The notes under the pieces were generated by a model. The model was given only the letters and a program-made list of their open reading frames with translations. It was not told where the DNA came from and did no database searches. Source: Deltaproteobacteria bacterium (GTDB lineage: Bacteria; Myxococcota_A; UBA9042; PHBI01). From it: a stretch of 64,000 nt of DNA. A program made the translations under genes and the position numbers. Numbering within the stretch: the first letter of the stretch is position 1; each line of letters starts with the position of its first letter. Below, one piece after another: positions 55,310 through 64,000 of the stretch. The stretch is taken from assembly GCA_020632715.1 (NCBI GenBank), contig JACKFA010000001.1, forward strand, positions 1,488,001 through 1,552,000, read 5' to 3'.

Positions 55310-55612
55310 GGTCACCTCGGGCGGGGTGGGCCGCCGGCGGTTCGGGGAGACGGTCACCGAGAGACGAAGCAAGGCGCGCGCCACGAAGAACAGCGAGCGA
55401 GATCCGCCACTTTCGTGGTGGGTCGCGCGCGGGCTGGAGTAGCCGTGCTCCACCCGCGGCGGCCTGTGGAAAACCGCTACTCCGCTCGTGGGGGGCGTAC
55501 CCCGGGGCGCGCGACCAGCTTGATCTGGCGAGGTCGCTCGGCCGATGCTAGCGCTTCGGGAGACGACGACGACGCCAGCCGGCCCGGTGTGCGGCGAGAG
55601 GAGCGAGCGAGC
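55310..55612. other. 303-bp divergent intergenic region
   Basis: Separates the propeller lipoprotein and the DUF4215 gene and must contain both promoters. A TGGAG-CTCCA hairpin lies near 55434-55451. I see no convincing -35/-10 pair and no small ORF with a ribosome site. Confidence 0.4.
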
Positions 55613-58600
55613 ATGAGCGACTGGCGCGAGCCGGCCGGCAGGAAGACGACGATCCGCGCGGCCTCGCTGGCGCGCGCGCTGGCCATGGCGGCGGCGCTCC
55701 TCGCGGCGCCGACGGCGCTCGCGGCGCCGAGCCCCGGGACCACGAGCACCTTCAGCGCCGGCCTCGGCGGCTGGACCCAGGGCGCGAACCACCCGACGGG
55801 GCCGACGCGCGTCACGACCGGCGGCCCGCTCGGCGCGGGCGACGCCTACCTGCGCGTGAGCGCCGACGGCTCGTCCGGCCCGGGGGGCCGCCTCACGGTC
55901 TTCCACGAGACGGCGCCGTGGATCGGCGACTGGTCGACCTCGGGCGTCGCCGAGATCGCGGTCGATCTCAAGAACGAGGGCGCGACGGCGCTGACGATCC
56001 GGCTCGAGCTCGAGAGCGGCGCCGTCAGGATGCAGACCGAGAGCCGCGACGTCCCCGTCGGTGGCGGCTGGGCGACCTACCGCTTCCTCGTCGTGGCGCC
56101 GCGCCTCCTCGGCACGGGCGACGGGGCCGCGGTCCTCGCGAACGTCACGAAGCTCCGGATCCAGCACAACCCGAGCGGCACGAACCAGCAGCCGCCCACG
56201 GTGGTCGCTCAGCTCGGCGTGGACAACGTCCGCGCCGTGGCCGACACCTGCGGCAACGGCTGGGCCGGCGCGGGCGAGGCGTGCGACGGCGCCGACCTCA
56301 AGGGGGCGACGTGCGTGACGCAGGGGCTCTCGCCGGGCGACCTCGCGTGCACCACCGACTGCCTCGACCTCGACGACAGCGGCTGCGCGGTGTGCGACGA
56401 CGGGACCTGCTCCGACGGCGAGGACGCGAACAACTGCCCCGAGGACTGCGAGGTCTGCGGCGACGGCATCATGAGCGGCCTCGAGGCGTGCGACGGGAGC
56501 GACTTCGGCGGCGCGACCTGCGCCACCGAGGGGGCGTTCGACGGCGGCGCGCTCACGTGCCTCGATCTCTGCGGCACCGTCAGCACCGAGGCCTGCACGA
56601 CCTGCGGCGACGGCACCTGCGAGGCCGGCGAGACCCTCGGGAGCTGCCCCGCCGACTGCGCCGAGTGCGGCGACGGGATCTGCACGAGCCCGGTCGAGAC
56701 CGTCGGCAGCTGCGCGATGGACTGCGCGATCTACTGTGGCGACGGCGTCGCGAACGGTGGCGAGGGCTGCGACTGGGGCACGGTCGGCGCGATCTCCGAC
56801 CTCTTCGTCCGCTCGGACGAGCTCCTCGGGCTCTCGGGCGTGGCCGAGAGCGCCGACGGCTTCCTCTACCTCGCCGACCCCGCCCGCGGCGGCGTCCACC
56901 GGGCCGACGCCGACAGCGGCGCGTGGCTCGACTTCTTCGTCGACACCATCGGCAACGGCGTCGTGGACGTCGCGATCGGCCCCGACGGCGCCCTCTACGT
57001 CGTCACGCGCGACTCGAACAAGGTCGAGATCTACGACCGCGCGCTCGGCACCTTCGCCGGCTCGCTGCCGCTCGGCGGCGGCGTCACGCGCCCAGAGGCG
57101 ATCGCGTTCCGCGCGAGCCCGGCGCGGGTCTACATCGTGACCGACCGCTCGTCCGGCGGCGCGCTCCAGGCCGTGAAGGAGGTCAACCTCGCGACGGGGC
57201 TCCTCATCGGCAGCTTCGGCGCGGCCGTCGGCGAGAACGACCTCGCCTTCGGCCCCGACGGCGGCCTCTACACCCTCGCCGGGGCGACGATCCGCCGCTT
57301 CGACGGCCAGACGGGCGGCAACGCCACGACCTGGGCCGACCTCGGCCTCGTCTGCGAGGAGGCGCTGCGCCTCGCGTTCACGCCGACGGGCGAGCTCTTC
57401 GTCCTCTGCCGCGCGAGCGGCGATCGGCTGCTCGTCAAGCTCGGCGCGGACGGCGCCATGGTGGGGACCTTCGGCGCCGGCGCCCTCGGCGCCACGGGGA
57501 GCGCGCTCCGGCTCGGCCGAGATGGGCGCCTGCTCGCCTCGGCCTTCGACCCCGACGACGTCGTCGCGCTCGGGCGCTTCTTCACCGGCAACTCCGACAC
57601 GGCGCCCGACGCCTGCCGCACCGACTGCACGCGCGCCCGCTGCGGCGACGGCGCGGTCGACACCGGCGAGACCTGCGACGTCGGCGGGAGCGGCGCCGGC
57701 TGCGTCGCGTGCCAGGAGGTCGCCGGCTGGGTCTGCGACGGCGGCGTGCACCCGTCGGTGTGCGCGCAGACCTGCGGCAACGGGGTCATCGACGCGCACG
57801 AGGCCTGCGACGACGGCGGCAAGGTCGCCGGCGACGGGTGCGGTCCGAGCTGCCGCCTCGAGCCCGGCTGGACCTGCTCGGGGGCGCCGTCGACCTGCGG
57901 CGCCGCGCAGTGCGGCGACGGGATCGTCGCGGGCGACGAGACCTGCGAGCCCGGCTCGGCCGCGTCCCCCGCGGGGTGCGCCTCCTGTCACGCCCTCGCG
58001 GGCTGGGTCTGCGACACCGCGACCGTCCCGACGCCCTGCTACCAGACCTGCGGCGACGGGAAGCCGAACCCCTTCGAGGCGTGCGACGACGGCGGCACCG
58101 CGGCCGGCGACGGCTGCGGCCCGAGCTGCCGCGTCGAGCGGGGCTGGGCGTGCAGCGCGGCGACGGCCACGACGCCGTCCTTCTGCCAGGCGGCCCTCTG
58201 TAGCGACGGCGTCACGGTCGGCGCCGAGCGCTGCGACGACGGGAACGTCGTGTCCAACGACGGCTGCACGGCGTGCGCGGTGGACGCGGGCTGGGTGTGC
58301 GACACGGCGCGGATCCCGTCGCTCTGCGCCCAGACGTGCGGCGACGGCGACGTCGACCCCGGCGAGGTCTGCGACGACGGCGACCACGACGCGGGCGACG
58401 GCTGCGGCCCGAGCTGCCAGGTGGAGCCCGGCTGGACGTGCCCCGTCGGGGCGGGCGGCACGTCGGTCTGCGCCGCGGCGCTCTGCGGCGACGGGCGCAC
58501 CGTCGGCGCCGAAGCCTGCGACGACGGCAACTTCACGACGGGCGACGGGTGCTCGGCCTGTCGCGTCGATCCGGGCTGGCTCTGCGACACCTCGACCGTC

Positions 58601-60478
58601 CCGGCGCACTGCTCGGACACGTGCGGCAACGGCGCCCTGAACCCGCTCGAGGGCTGCGACGACCGGAACCTGACGCCCGGCGACGGGTGCAGCGCGAGCT
58701 GCCAGGTCGAGCCCGGGTGGACGTGCGCGCCGCCGGCCGGGGCGACGCCCTCGGTGTGCGGCGCCGCGAGCTGCGGCGACGGCCTCGTCGCCGGGGGCGA
58801 GGCCTGCGACGACCACGACGGCAGCGGCGGCGACGGCTGCTCGGCGGGCTGCGAGGTCGAGGCGGGCTGGGTCTGCGACCCGGCGAGCGCCCCGAGCGCG
58901 TGCTACGCGACGTGCGGCGACGGGCGGCTCGACGCCTTCGAGACCTGCGACGACGGCGACACCGCGGGCGGTGACGGCTGCGGTCCGAGCTGCGCCGTCG
59001 AGCGCGGCTGGACCTGCGCCGGGACGCCGTCGGCGTGCGTGGCGCTCGCGTGCGGCGACGGCGTGATCGCGGGCGCCGAGGAGTGCGAGGACGGCAACAG
59101 CGTCGCGAGCGACGGCTGCACGGGGTGCCGCGTCGACGCCGGCTGGGTGTGCGCGGACGGCGTCCCGAGCGCGTGCGCGGCGACCTGCGGCGACGGGAAC
59201 CTCGACGCGAACGAGGCCTGCGACGACGGCGACGTCGAGGGCGGAGACGGCTGCGGCGCGACCTGCCGCCTCGAGCCCGGCTGGCACTGCGCCGGGACGA
59301 CCTGCACCGCGGCGGCCTGCGGCGACGGCTGGACGGCCGGCGCCGAGGGGTGCGACGACGGCAACACCGCGAGCGGCGACGGCTGCGCGGCGTGCGCGGT
59401 CGAGGCGGGCTGGGTGTGCGACGTCGGCGCGCGGCCGAGCGACTGCCACGACACGTGCGGCAACGGCGTCGCCGACGCGCTCGAGGCCTGCGACGACGGG
59501 CACCTCGGCGAGCGCGAGGGCGGCGGCCCGGACGGGTGCAGCGACACCTGCGCCGTGGACGCGGGGTGGACGTGCACGGCGGCGACGGCGTCGGCGGCGT
59601 CGACCTGCGCGGCGGCCGAGTGTGGCGATGGGATCGTCGCGGGCGCCGAGACGTGCGACCTCGGGGACGCGGCGGCGGGCGATGGCTGTGGAGCGGCCTG
59701 CGTCGTCGAGGACGGGTGGAGCTGCGACGCGGGCGGCTGCGAGGCGACCTGCGGCGACGGGAAGCGGGTCGGCGGCGAGCAGTGCGACGACGGGAACGAC
59801 CAGGCCGACGACGGCTGCGAGGGGTGCATCGTGCAGGCCGGGTGGTCGTGCGCGGGCGGGCTCGCGGAGCGGTCGACGTGCACGGAGGACGAGACGTGCG
59901 GCGACGGCTCGCTCGGCGGCACGGAGGGCTGCGACGACGGCGACACGGCGCCGGGGGACGGCTGCGACGCCGACTGCGAGGTCGAGGAGGGCTGGGCGTG
60001 CGACGCGAGCGGCTGCGTCGAGCGCGACGACGACGAGGACGGGCTCACGAACAACGCCGAGACGACCACGTGGTTCACGAACCCCGACGACGCCGACACG
60101 GACGACGACGGGCTCGACGACGGGGTGGAGGTGAACGAGACGCACACCGATCCGCGCGACCCCGACACCGACGGCGACGGGATCGACGACGGGGCGGAGG
60201 TCGCCGCCGGGCTCGACCCGAACCAGGCCGACAGCGACGGCGACGGCGTCGCGGACGGGGCCGACAACTGCCCGCGCGACGCGAACGCGCGCCAGGTCGA
60301 CAGCGACGGTGACGGGCTCGGCGACGTCTGCGACCCGGAGCCGGGGGAGCGCACGGACGTGACGCTCTACGGCGGGCAGGGGTGCGCGGGCGGCGGGGCG
60401 GCCGGGGGCGCGCTCGGGCTCGCGCTCGCCTTGGCCCTCGCGCTGGCGCTGGCGCTGCGGCGGCGTCGCCGGGCGTGA
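55613..60478 (+). CDS. 1621-aa DUF4215-repeat surface protein with sorting tail
   Basis: Signal peptide (about 1-38, ending ALAA). Residues 45-205 form a jelly-roll-like domain. Residues 205-365 are Cys modules; 375-640 resemble an NHL-type propeller (FLYLADPARGGVHRADADSG). From 676 to 1463 there are 17 DUF4215 repeats of the form CGDGxxxxxExCDDGNxxxGDGCxxxCxxExGWxC. A thrombospondin type 3-like calcium region (about 1471-1579, DxDxDGxxD) follows, and the tail is QGCAGGG, a Leu/Ala helix and RRRRRA, a MYXO-CTERM-like signal. Repeat-rich exported proteins of this type are a myxobacterial hallmark; specific ligands are unknown. ATG 55613 lies after GAGAGGAG. The FliB-like pseudogene overlaps its stop by GTGA. 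Confidence 0.88.
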   Translation: MSDWREPAGRKTTIRAASLARALAMAAALLAAPTALAAPSPGTTSTFSAGLGGWTQGANHPTGPTRVTTGGPLGAGDAYLRVSADGSSGPGGRLTVFHETAPWIGDWSTSGVAEIAVDLKNEGATALTIRLELESGAVRMQTESRDVPVGGGWATYRFLVVAPRLLGTGDGAAVLANVTKLRIQHNPSGTNQQPPTVVAQLGVDNVRAVADTCGNGWAGAGEACDGADLKGATCVTQGLSPGDLACTTDCLDLDDSGCAVCDDGTCSDGEDANNCPEDCEVCGDGIMSGLEACDGSDFGGATCATEGAFDGGALTCLDLCGTVSTEACTTCGDGTCEAGETLGSCPADCAECGDGICTSPVETVGSCAMDCAIYCGDGVANGGEGCDWGTVGAISDLFVRSDELLGLSGVAESADGFLYLADPARGGVHRADADSGAWLDFFVDTIGNGVVDVAIGPDGALYVVTRDSNKVEIYDRALGTFAGSLPLGGGVTRPEAIAFRASPARVYIVTDRSSGGALQAVKEVNLATGLLIGSFGAAVGENDLAFGPDGGLYTLAGATIRRFDGQTGGNATTWADLGLVCEEALRLAFTPTGELFVLCRASGDRLLVKLGADGAMVGTFGAGALGATGSALRLGRDGRLLASAFDPDDVVALGRFFTGNSDTAPDACRTDCTRARCGDGAVDTGETCDVGGSGAGCVACQEVAGWVCDGGVHPSVCAQTCGNGVIDAHEACDDGGKVAGDGCGPSCRLEPGWTCSGAPSTCGAAQCGDGIVAGDETCEPGSAASPAGCASCHALAGWVCDTATVPTPCYQTCGDGKPNPFEACDDGGTAAGDGCGPSCRVERGWACSAATATTPSFCQAALCSDGVTVGAERCDDGNVVSNDGCTACAVDAGWVCDTARIPSLCAQTCGDGDVDPGEVCDDGDHDAGDGCGPSCQVEPGWTCPVGAGGTSVCAAALCGDGRTVGAEACDDGNFTTGDGCSACRVDPGWLCDTSTVPAHCSDTCGNGALNPLEGCDDRNLTPGDGCSASCQVEPGWTCAPPAGATPSVCGAASCGDGLVAGGEACDDHDGSGGDGCSAGCEVEAGWVCDPASAPSACYATCGDGRLDAFETCDDGDTAGGDGCGPSCAVERGWTCAGTPSACVALACGDGVIAGAEECEDGNSVASDGCTGCRVDAGWVCADGVPSACAATCGDGNLDANEACDDGDVEGGDGCGATCRLEPGWHCAGTTCTAAACGDGWTAGAEGCDDGNTASGDGCAACAVEAGWVCDVGARPSDCHDTCGNGVADALEACDDGHLGEREGGGPDGCSDTCAVDAGWTCTAATASAASTCAAAECGDGIVAGAETCDLGDAAAGDGCGAACVVEDGWSCDAGGCEATCGDGKRVGGEQCDDGNDQADDGCEGCIVQAGWSCAGGLAERSTCTEDETCGDGSLGGTEGCDDGDTAPGDGCDADCEVEEGWACDASGCVERDDDEDGLTNNAETTTWFTNPDDADTDDDGLDDGVEVNETHTDPRDPDTDGDGIDDGAEVAAGLDPNQADSDGDGVADGADNCPRDANARQVDSDGDGLGDVCDPEPGERTDVTLYGGQGCAGGGAAGGALGLALALALALALALRRRRRA

Positions 60479-61511
60479 CGACGGGGGTGACCGTGCGGGT
60501 GCCGCGCGCGCTCGCGGCGTACGCCTGCGAGCGATCGCTGCGCTGCTGCCAGCGTCCGGTGCGGGCGCCGTGCGACGACGGCGAGGCGGCGCGGATCGCG
60601 GAGGCGCTCGTTGCGCGGGGGGCGGACGCGCTCGCGGCGACGGTGCCCCGGCGGCGCGAGCTCATCGACGGGGGGCCGGTCTTCGCGCAGGGGGACGACG
60701 GCGCGTGCTGCCACCTCGTGCGTGAGGAGGCCGGCGCCGCCTGCGCGATCCACGCGGCGGGCGGCCTCGGGGCGCTCGCCGCGGCGTGCCGGAACTTCCC
60801 GCGCTGGGTGGCGCGGGCGCCCGATGGTGTCGTGGAGGTCGCGTTCGCGCTGACGTGCCCGACGGCGGCGCGGCTCGTCTGCGAGGACGCGCGGCCGTTC
60901 GCGTGGGTCGAGGTCGCGGACGCGGCGGCGTGGCCCTACGCGCCGACGCGCGCGAGGCGCCGGCGGAGGTGGCGCTGAGCGAGGCGCGGGCGGTGCCGTT
61001 GGCCGAGGCGCTCGCGCTCCGGGAGGGCTGGTGGGCGCGGCTCGCGGCGGCGCGGGAGGCGCCGGAGACGCTGCTCGCCGTGATCGCGGGGCTCGGGCTC
61101 GACGTCGGGACGCCGGCGGCCGCGGACGCGGGCGTGCCCTGGCTCGGGACGGGCGTGCCCCGTGTGGTGAAGCACCAGCTGGTGTCCGAGCTCGCGCGCA
61201 CGCCGGAGCGAGGCGAGCGCTACGCGCGGCTCGAGGCGACGGCGCTCCACCGGCTGCTCGCGCCGGTGAGCGAGGCGGAGCTCGCGGACGCCGTCTCCAT
61301 CGCGCCGGAGGTGGTGGCGGCGGTGGCGGAGCAAGGCGTGGCCTGGCTCGCGCTGCACGACCGGCGCCCGATGGCGACGGTGGCGCGCGTCATCGCGCGG
61401 CGCGCGGCGCTCGTGGCGCGGACGCTGGCCCTCCTCGCGGAGGAGGCGCCGTACCGCATCGGCGTGCTCGCGCGCGACGCGGTGGCCGCGGCCTCGTTCG
61501 TGGGGGCCTGA
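60475..61511 (+). pseudogene. FliB/YkgJ-like protein gene, frameshifted
   Basis: The 5' part (GTG 60475 to TGA 60978, 167 aa) carries the cysteine cluster: CERSLRCCQRP, DGACCHL, ACAIH, ACRNFPRW and LTCPTAARLV. The frame then falls into an Arg run and stops. The remainder continues in the +2 frame from about 60945 (DAREAPAEVALSEARAVPLAEAL) to 61511, and is helical like the C-terminal part of the paralogue at 32371, which is one 359-aa frame. A one- or two-base indel in the GC-rich stretch 60930-60970 explains this. It could be a real lesion, a sequencing error, or programmed slippage. Confidence 0.7.
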
Positions 61512-61539
61512 TACGGACGGCGTTTCCCGACCCTCGGGT

Positions 61540-61663
61540 CAGTCCGGGAGCAGCATCGCCCGCGCGCCGAGCGTCTGGAGGCGCGCGTCGAAGGTCGCGA
61601 GGCTCACGTCATGGTGGTCGGCCAGGAAAGCGCCAGCAGCACGTTCACGTCGAGGAGTGTCAC
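61540..61663 (-). pseudogene. vapC-like PIN-domain toxin remnant
   Basis: Starts with a GTG overlapping the antitoxin stop (GTGA) and reads VTLLDVNVLLALSW, the first strand of PIN toxins with its catalytic Asp. It then goes out of frame and stops at 61604. In another frame the next bases encode a PIN C-terminus (HHDVSLATFDARLQTLGARA) ending at 61540. About 80-90 central codons are missing, so an internal deletion has removed most of the nuclease. Confidence 0.7.
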
Positions 61664-61896
61664 GCGACGCCCTCGTCGGCGAGCAGCTCCCGCGCGCGGT
61701 CGACCGGGATGATCTCCGCGTCGGGAGCGACCTCGAAGACCGGGAGCGTCGTGGCGCTCCGAGCCGGCTGCCGCGGCGCGAGACCCCGCCGCGCGAGCTC
61801 GGAGACCACCCGGCCCAGCGGCCGGCCCGAGGTCTCGGCCAGCGCCCTCGCGATCCGGTAGATGTCGTCGTCGAGCGAGAGGGTCGTGCGCGTCAT
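61660..61896 (-). CDS. VapB-like antitoxin
   Basis: A 78-aa protein beginning MTRTTLSLDDDIYRIARALA, the ribbon-helix-helix pattern of plasmid-type antitoxins that bind their own promoter, followed by SGRPLGRVVSELARRGL and a C-terminal toxin-binding tail (PVFEVAPDAEIIPVDRARELL). It is intact although the toxin is not. ATG 61896 is chosen because the DNA-binding strand follows directly. Confidence 0.82.
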   Translation of the reverse strand: MTRTTLSLDDDIYRIARALAETSGRPLGRVVSELARRGLAPRQPARSATTLPVFEVAPDAEIIPVDRARELLADEGVA

Positions 61897-61963
61897 CACC
61901 AAACCGTGATGTCGCGATGCGATGATGTCGACCCTCGGCGCTCGGCGCGCCATCACTCATCAG

Positions 61964-62464
61964 TCAGAGCTGCTCGGCGAGCTGGCGGAACGCCTGCAGG
62001 CGGTAGCCGACCGTGCGGCGCGAGACCGAGAGCTCCGCGGCCGTCTCGTCCTGCGTCATCTCGCCGTAGTAGAAGCAGCGCGCCACGTCGGCGACCTCGG
62101 CCGGCGCGCGGTCGAGCAGGCGCTCCGCCGTGAGGCGCGCGTCGAGGCTCGGCCCCGCGACCTGGTCCATCGCCGGCGCGACCTTCGCGTCGAGGAGGCG
62201 GCGGCGGCGCATGCTGTCGCGCTTCAGGTTCAGGCAGTGGTTCGTCGCCACGCGGTAGAGCCAGGTGCGCGGCGACGCGGCGTCGCGGAGCGCGTCCCCG
62301 TGGCGCATGGCCTTGATGAACACGTCCTGCACGGCGTCCTCCGCCGCGACCGGGTCGCGCAGCACGGCGTACGCGCGGCGGCGCAGCTCCGGCCCGTAGG
62401 CGCGGTAGAGGTCGGCGATCCCCTGGCTCTCGAGGTTCTCGAACATGGCGGCGGTAGCGTTCAT
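61964..62464 (-). CDS. ECF-family RNA polymerase sigma factor (orphan)
   Basis: A 166-aa sigma factor. Region 2: IADLYRAYGPELRRRAYAVL, AAEDAVQDVFIKAMR and TWLYRVATNHCLNLKR; region 4: MTQDETAAELSVSRRTVGYRLQAFRQLA. Closer to the module 1 ECF than to module 2 in these motifs. No anti-sigma gene is adjacent, so control may be through transcription or a distant partner. ATG 62464 follows GGGAG. A perfect palindrome lies 144 bp upstream. Confidence 0.88.
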   Translation of the reverse strand: MNATAAMFENLESQGIADLYRAYGPELRRRAYAVLRDPVAAEDAVQDVFIKAMRHGDALRDAASPRTWLYRVATNHCLNLKRDSMRRRRLLDAKVAPAMDQVAGPSLDARLTAERLLDRAPAEVADVARCFYYGEMTQDETAAELSVSRRTVGYRLQAFRQLAEQL

Positions 62465-62607
62465 CTCGGCATCTCCCGTGACTCGATGCACGGAAGGACC
62501 GGACCCGCCGCCGGGGTAAACCCGGAGCCCGTCTTTTTTTCGGAGGCCGCCGAAGAGAGAACACCCGACGTCGCGGATCAGCGCAAACGAGGCGACCGAT
62601 CGAGCGT

Positions 62608-62628
62608 AACGTGAACGTCGTTCACGTT
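62608..62628. promoter_or_regulatory. perfect palindrome, candidate operator
   Basis: AACGTGAAC-GTC-GTTCACGTT, two 9-bp arms around 3 bp, in the region upstream of the orphan ECF gene. Its shape fits a dimeric regulator site. Confidence 0.45.
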
Positions 62629-62771
62629 TCCGTCGCCGAGAACGGCGTCTCGCCGACGTCCTCATCGTCTCTCTGCCACCCGTCTCGTGGGCGGGCCGAG
62701 GGGGGCCGGGTTCCCGACGTCCTCGACGTCACGCGGCGGGCGGCCGTCTTCAGGCCGACGCGAGCGCGCTC

Positions 62772-62880
62772 TCAGACGATCGGGATGCCGCTGATCGTGT
62801 TGTTGTCGGTCTCGTAGCTCACGTCGTTCTCCAGTGCGAGGCGTTCCTGGCCGGGATACGAAGCAGGTACCGTGCCAAGC
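62772..62880 (-). pseudogene. possible 3' remnant of a lost gene
   Basis: A minus-strand frame ends with ERLALENDVSYETDNNTISG and IPIV before a stop at 62772. It contains Asn, Thr, Ile and Tyr codons uncommon in shadow frames here, so it may be the tail of a decayed gene. No family is recognised and no start is visible. The rest of 62465-63308 has no supported gene. Confidence 0.2.
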
Positions 62881-63115
62881 CGCGTCCTCTCTCTACGTTC
62901 GACCCCCGGTGATGGATCTCCGAACGCGCGTCGCGCGGCTCCAGGTCGCCTCGTAGGCGCCTCTGCGCCTCGTTCCCCCGGCGCCGCGCCCCCCCGCGCG
63001 AGCTCTCCCCGTCGGCCCGGCGCGGCGTCGCGACAATCTGACACGCCGCGCGGCCGCCTCGGGGATCATTTGCCGCAGATCGCGCGCACAGCGGCTTCCC
63101 CGGCCGTTCTCCGGT

Positions 63116-63135
63116 GCATGACATCGCTGTCATGC
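63116..63135. promoter_or_regulatory. perfect inverted repeat upstream of the aldehyde dehydrogenase gene
   Basis: GCATGACA-TCGC-TGTCATGC, 8-bp arms around 4 bp, 173 bp before the ATG at 63309. Candidate operator. Confidence 0.4.
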
Positions 63136-63308
63136 CCTGTCTCCGCGCGGACACTCGGCGTCCCGCCCCGGAACACCCTCCCGTCACCGCTCCGGCGCCG
63201 CGCTGGCACGGCGCGTGAACGGTTCCACCCCGGGAAAAACGTCGCCGCGCGCCCGCCGACGCGTCATAGTGCGCGCGCGGCCCCAGCCAGACACGAGAGG
63301 ACACCGCC

Positions 63309-64000
63309 ATGGGCGACTTCATCAGCATCAACCCCGCCACCGGCCGCGAGCTCTCGCGCCGCCCCGCCCTCGACGCCGCGGCCGTCGACGCCGCCCTCGA
63401 CCGCGCCGAGCAGGCGCTGCCGCGCTGGCAGGAGGCCGGCTTCCACGGCCGCGCCGAGGTCCTCGAGGCCGCCGCGCGCCTCCTCGAGGCCGACGCCAAA
63501 CGCCTCGCCGCCCTCATGTCCTCCGAGATGGGCAAGCCCTTCGCGCAGGGTGTCGCCGAGGCCGAGAAGTGCGCCTGGGCCTGCCGCTTCTACGCCGAGC
63601 ACGCCGAGCGCTTCCTCGCCGACGACCCGCACGAGAGCGACGGCTCCCGCGCCTTCGTGCGCTACGAGCCCGTCGGCATGCTGCTCGCCGTCATGCCGTG
63701 GAACTTCCCCTTCTGGCAGGTCTTCCGCATGGTCGCCCCCGCGCTCATGGCCGGGAACGTCGTGCTCGTGAAGCACGCCGCGAGCGTCCCGCAGTGCGCC
63801 GAGGCCATCGCCACGCTGCTCCGCCGCGCCGGCGCGCCGCGCGGCGTCTACGAGGACCTCGCCATCGATCACGACGCCGTCGAGCGCGTCATCGCCGACC
63901 CGCGCGTCGGCGCGCTCTCCCTCACCGGGAGCGACGGCGCCGGCCGCGCCGTGGCCGCGACCGCCGGCAAGCACCTCAAGCGCTGCATCCTCGAGCTCGG
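63309..64000 (+). CDS. aldehyde dehydrogenase, succinate-semialdehyde type (partial)
   Basis: The first 230 codons of an NAD(P)-dependent aldehyde dehydrogenase (family length about 455); the gene continues past the window. ATG 63309 follows GAGAGGA. Signatures: ISINPATGREL at the start, EMGKPFAQGVAEAEKCAWAC, MPWNFPFWQVFR, the cofactor-binding Lys in VLVKHAASVPQCAEA, and LTGSDGAGRAVA. The KHAxxVPQCA pattern is typical of the short succinate-semialdehyde dehydrogenase subgroup (GabD2/YneI-like), which oxidises succinate semialdehyde to succinate. The catalytic Cys and Glu lie beyond the end, so activity cannot be judged. Confidence 0.92.
   Translation, partial: MGDFISINPATGRELSRRPALDAAAVDAALDRAEQALPRWQEAGFHGRAEVLEAAARLLEADAKRLAALMSSEMGKPFAQGVAEAEKCAWACRFYAEHAERFLADDPHESDGSRAFVRYEPVGMLLAVMPWNFPFWQVFRMVAPALMAGNVVLVKHAASVPQCAEAIATLLRRAGAPRGVYEDLAIDHDAVERVIADPRVGALSLTGSDGAGRAVAATAGKHLKRCILEL

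Noticed and set aside
53909..60145. Very long minus-strand open frame (over 2000 codons) opposite the DUF4215 gene
   Set aside because: Only the 3' part (53909-55309) has a signal peptide and propeller blades; the rest mirrors the repeat gene on the other strand and is low-complexity Ala/Arg/Val, a GC-bias shadow.
62515..62540. Terminator-like CCGGG-CCCGG followed by a T run (62532-62538)
   Set aside because: There is no plus-strand gene upstream to terminate, the T run is separated from the stem by eight bases, and on the minus strand it is only an A run in the ECF leader.
62872..63771. Plus-strand frame overlapping the start of the aldehyde dehydrogenase
   Set aside because: Its translation is Ala/Ser/Arg/Pro-rich and out of frame with a clear dehydrogenase at 63309.

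Overview
The window is very GC-rich (over 70% by eye) with strong third-position G/C, so almost every gene has long open shadow frames. An FHA/sigma-54 activator, a Hanks-type kinase, secreted caspase-fold proteins, and many cysteine-rich lipoproteins and repeat proteins (MopE-like, DUF4215, Kazal, CSLREA, choice-of-anchor D, hydrophobic-plus-arginine C-terminal tails) point to a Myxococcota (deltaproteobacterial) chromosome, perhaps of the Polyangia type. That placement is inference from gene content. No rRNA, tRNA, IS element or CRISPR array was recognised.

Layout. 1-4339: start of a DJ-1/PfpI-like gene, an FHA/sigma-54 activator, and a coupled minus-strand pair of unknown function. 4418-10859: one operon-like run with two tandem paralogous Cys-rich lipoproteins, an ECF sigma factor, a membrane anti-sigma-like protein and a secreted caspase-fold protein, most joined by 4-bp overlaps. 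11033-14476: small protein, terminator, CNBD protein, a ~164-bp near-palindromic element, a VOC protein and a secreted protein. 14549-14742: a strong promoter driving a probable structured small RNA. 15109-20898: FGE-like lipoprotein and lipoprotein GPx, divergent from an acyltransferase, a SUFU-domain protein and an atypical Nramp-like transporter. 21010-29799: a second ECF / anti-sigma-like / caspase module followed by Cys-rich lipoproteins, the last carrying about eight Kazal-like domains. 30057-35491: structured RNA/terminator region, pckA, YkgJ/FliB-like protein, hydrolase, plsC. 35648-50209: MopE-like lipoprotein, TrmN-like methyltransferase, nucleotide-sugar dehydrogenase, zinc-ribbon membrane protein, two large secreted proteins, and a tandem-AAA ATPase. 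50772-61511: kinase, class II photolyase, beta-propeller lipoprotein, a 1621-aa DUF4215 protein and a frameshifted FliB-like gene. 61540-64000: decayed vapC with intact vapB, a third ECF sigma factor, a gene-poor stretch with perfect palindromes, and an aldehyde dehydrogenase running off the end.

The most notable pattern is the duplicated ECF - membrane anti-sigma-like - exported caspase-fold module. Both copies lie beside Cys-rich lipoprotein genes (before copy 1, after copy 2). A plausible reading (inference) is an envelope-sensing circuit in which the ECF factor controls a periplasmic caspase-like protein and a lipoprotein coat. Several dispersed repeat families (CACGGAGG arrays, GGGCGGCC-ACGA-GGGCCGCCC arrays, GCGAAGG arrays) occupy the intergenic spaces.
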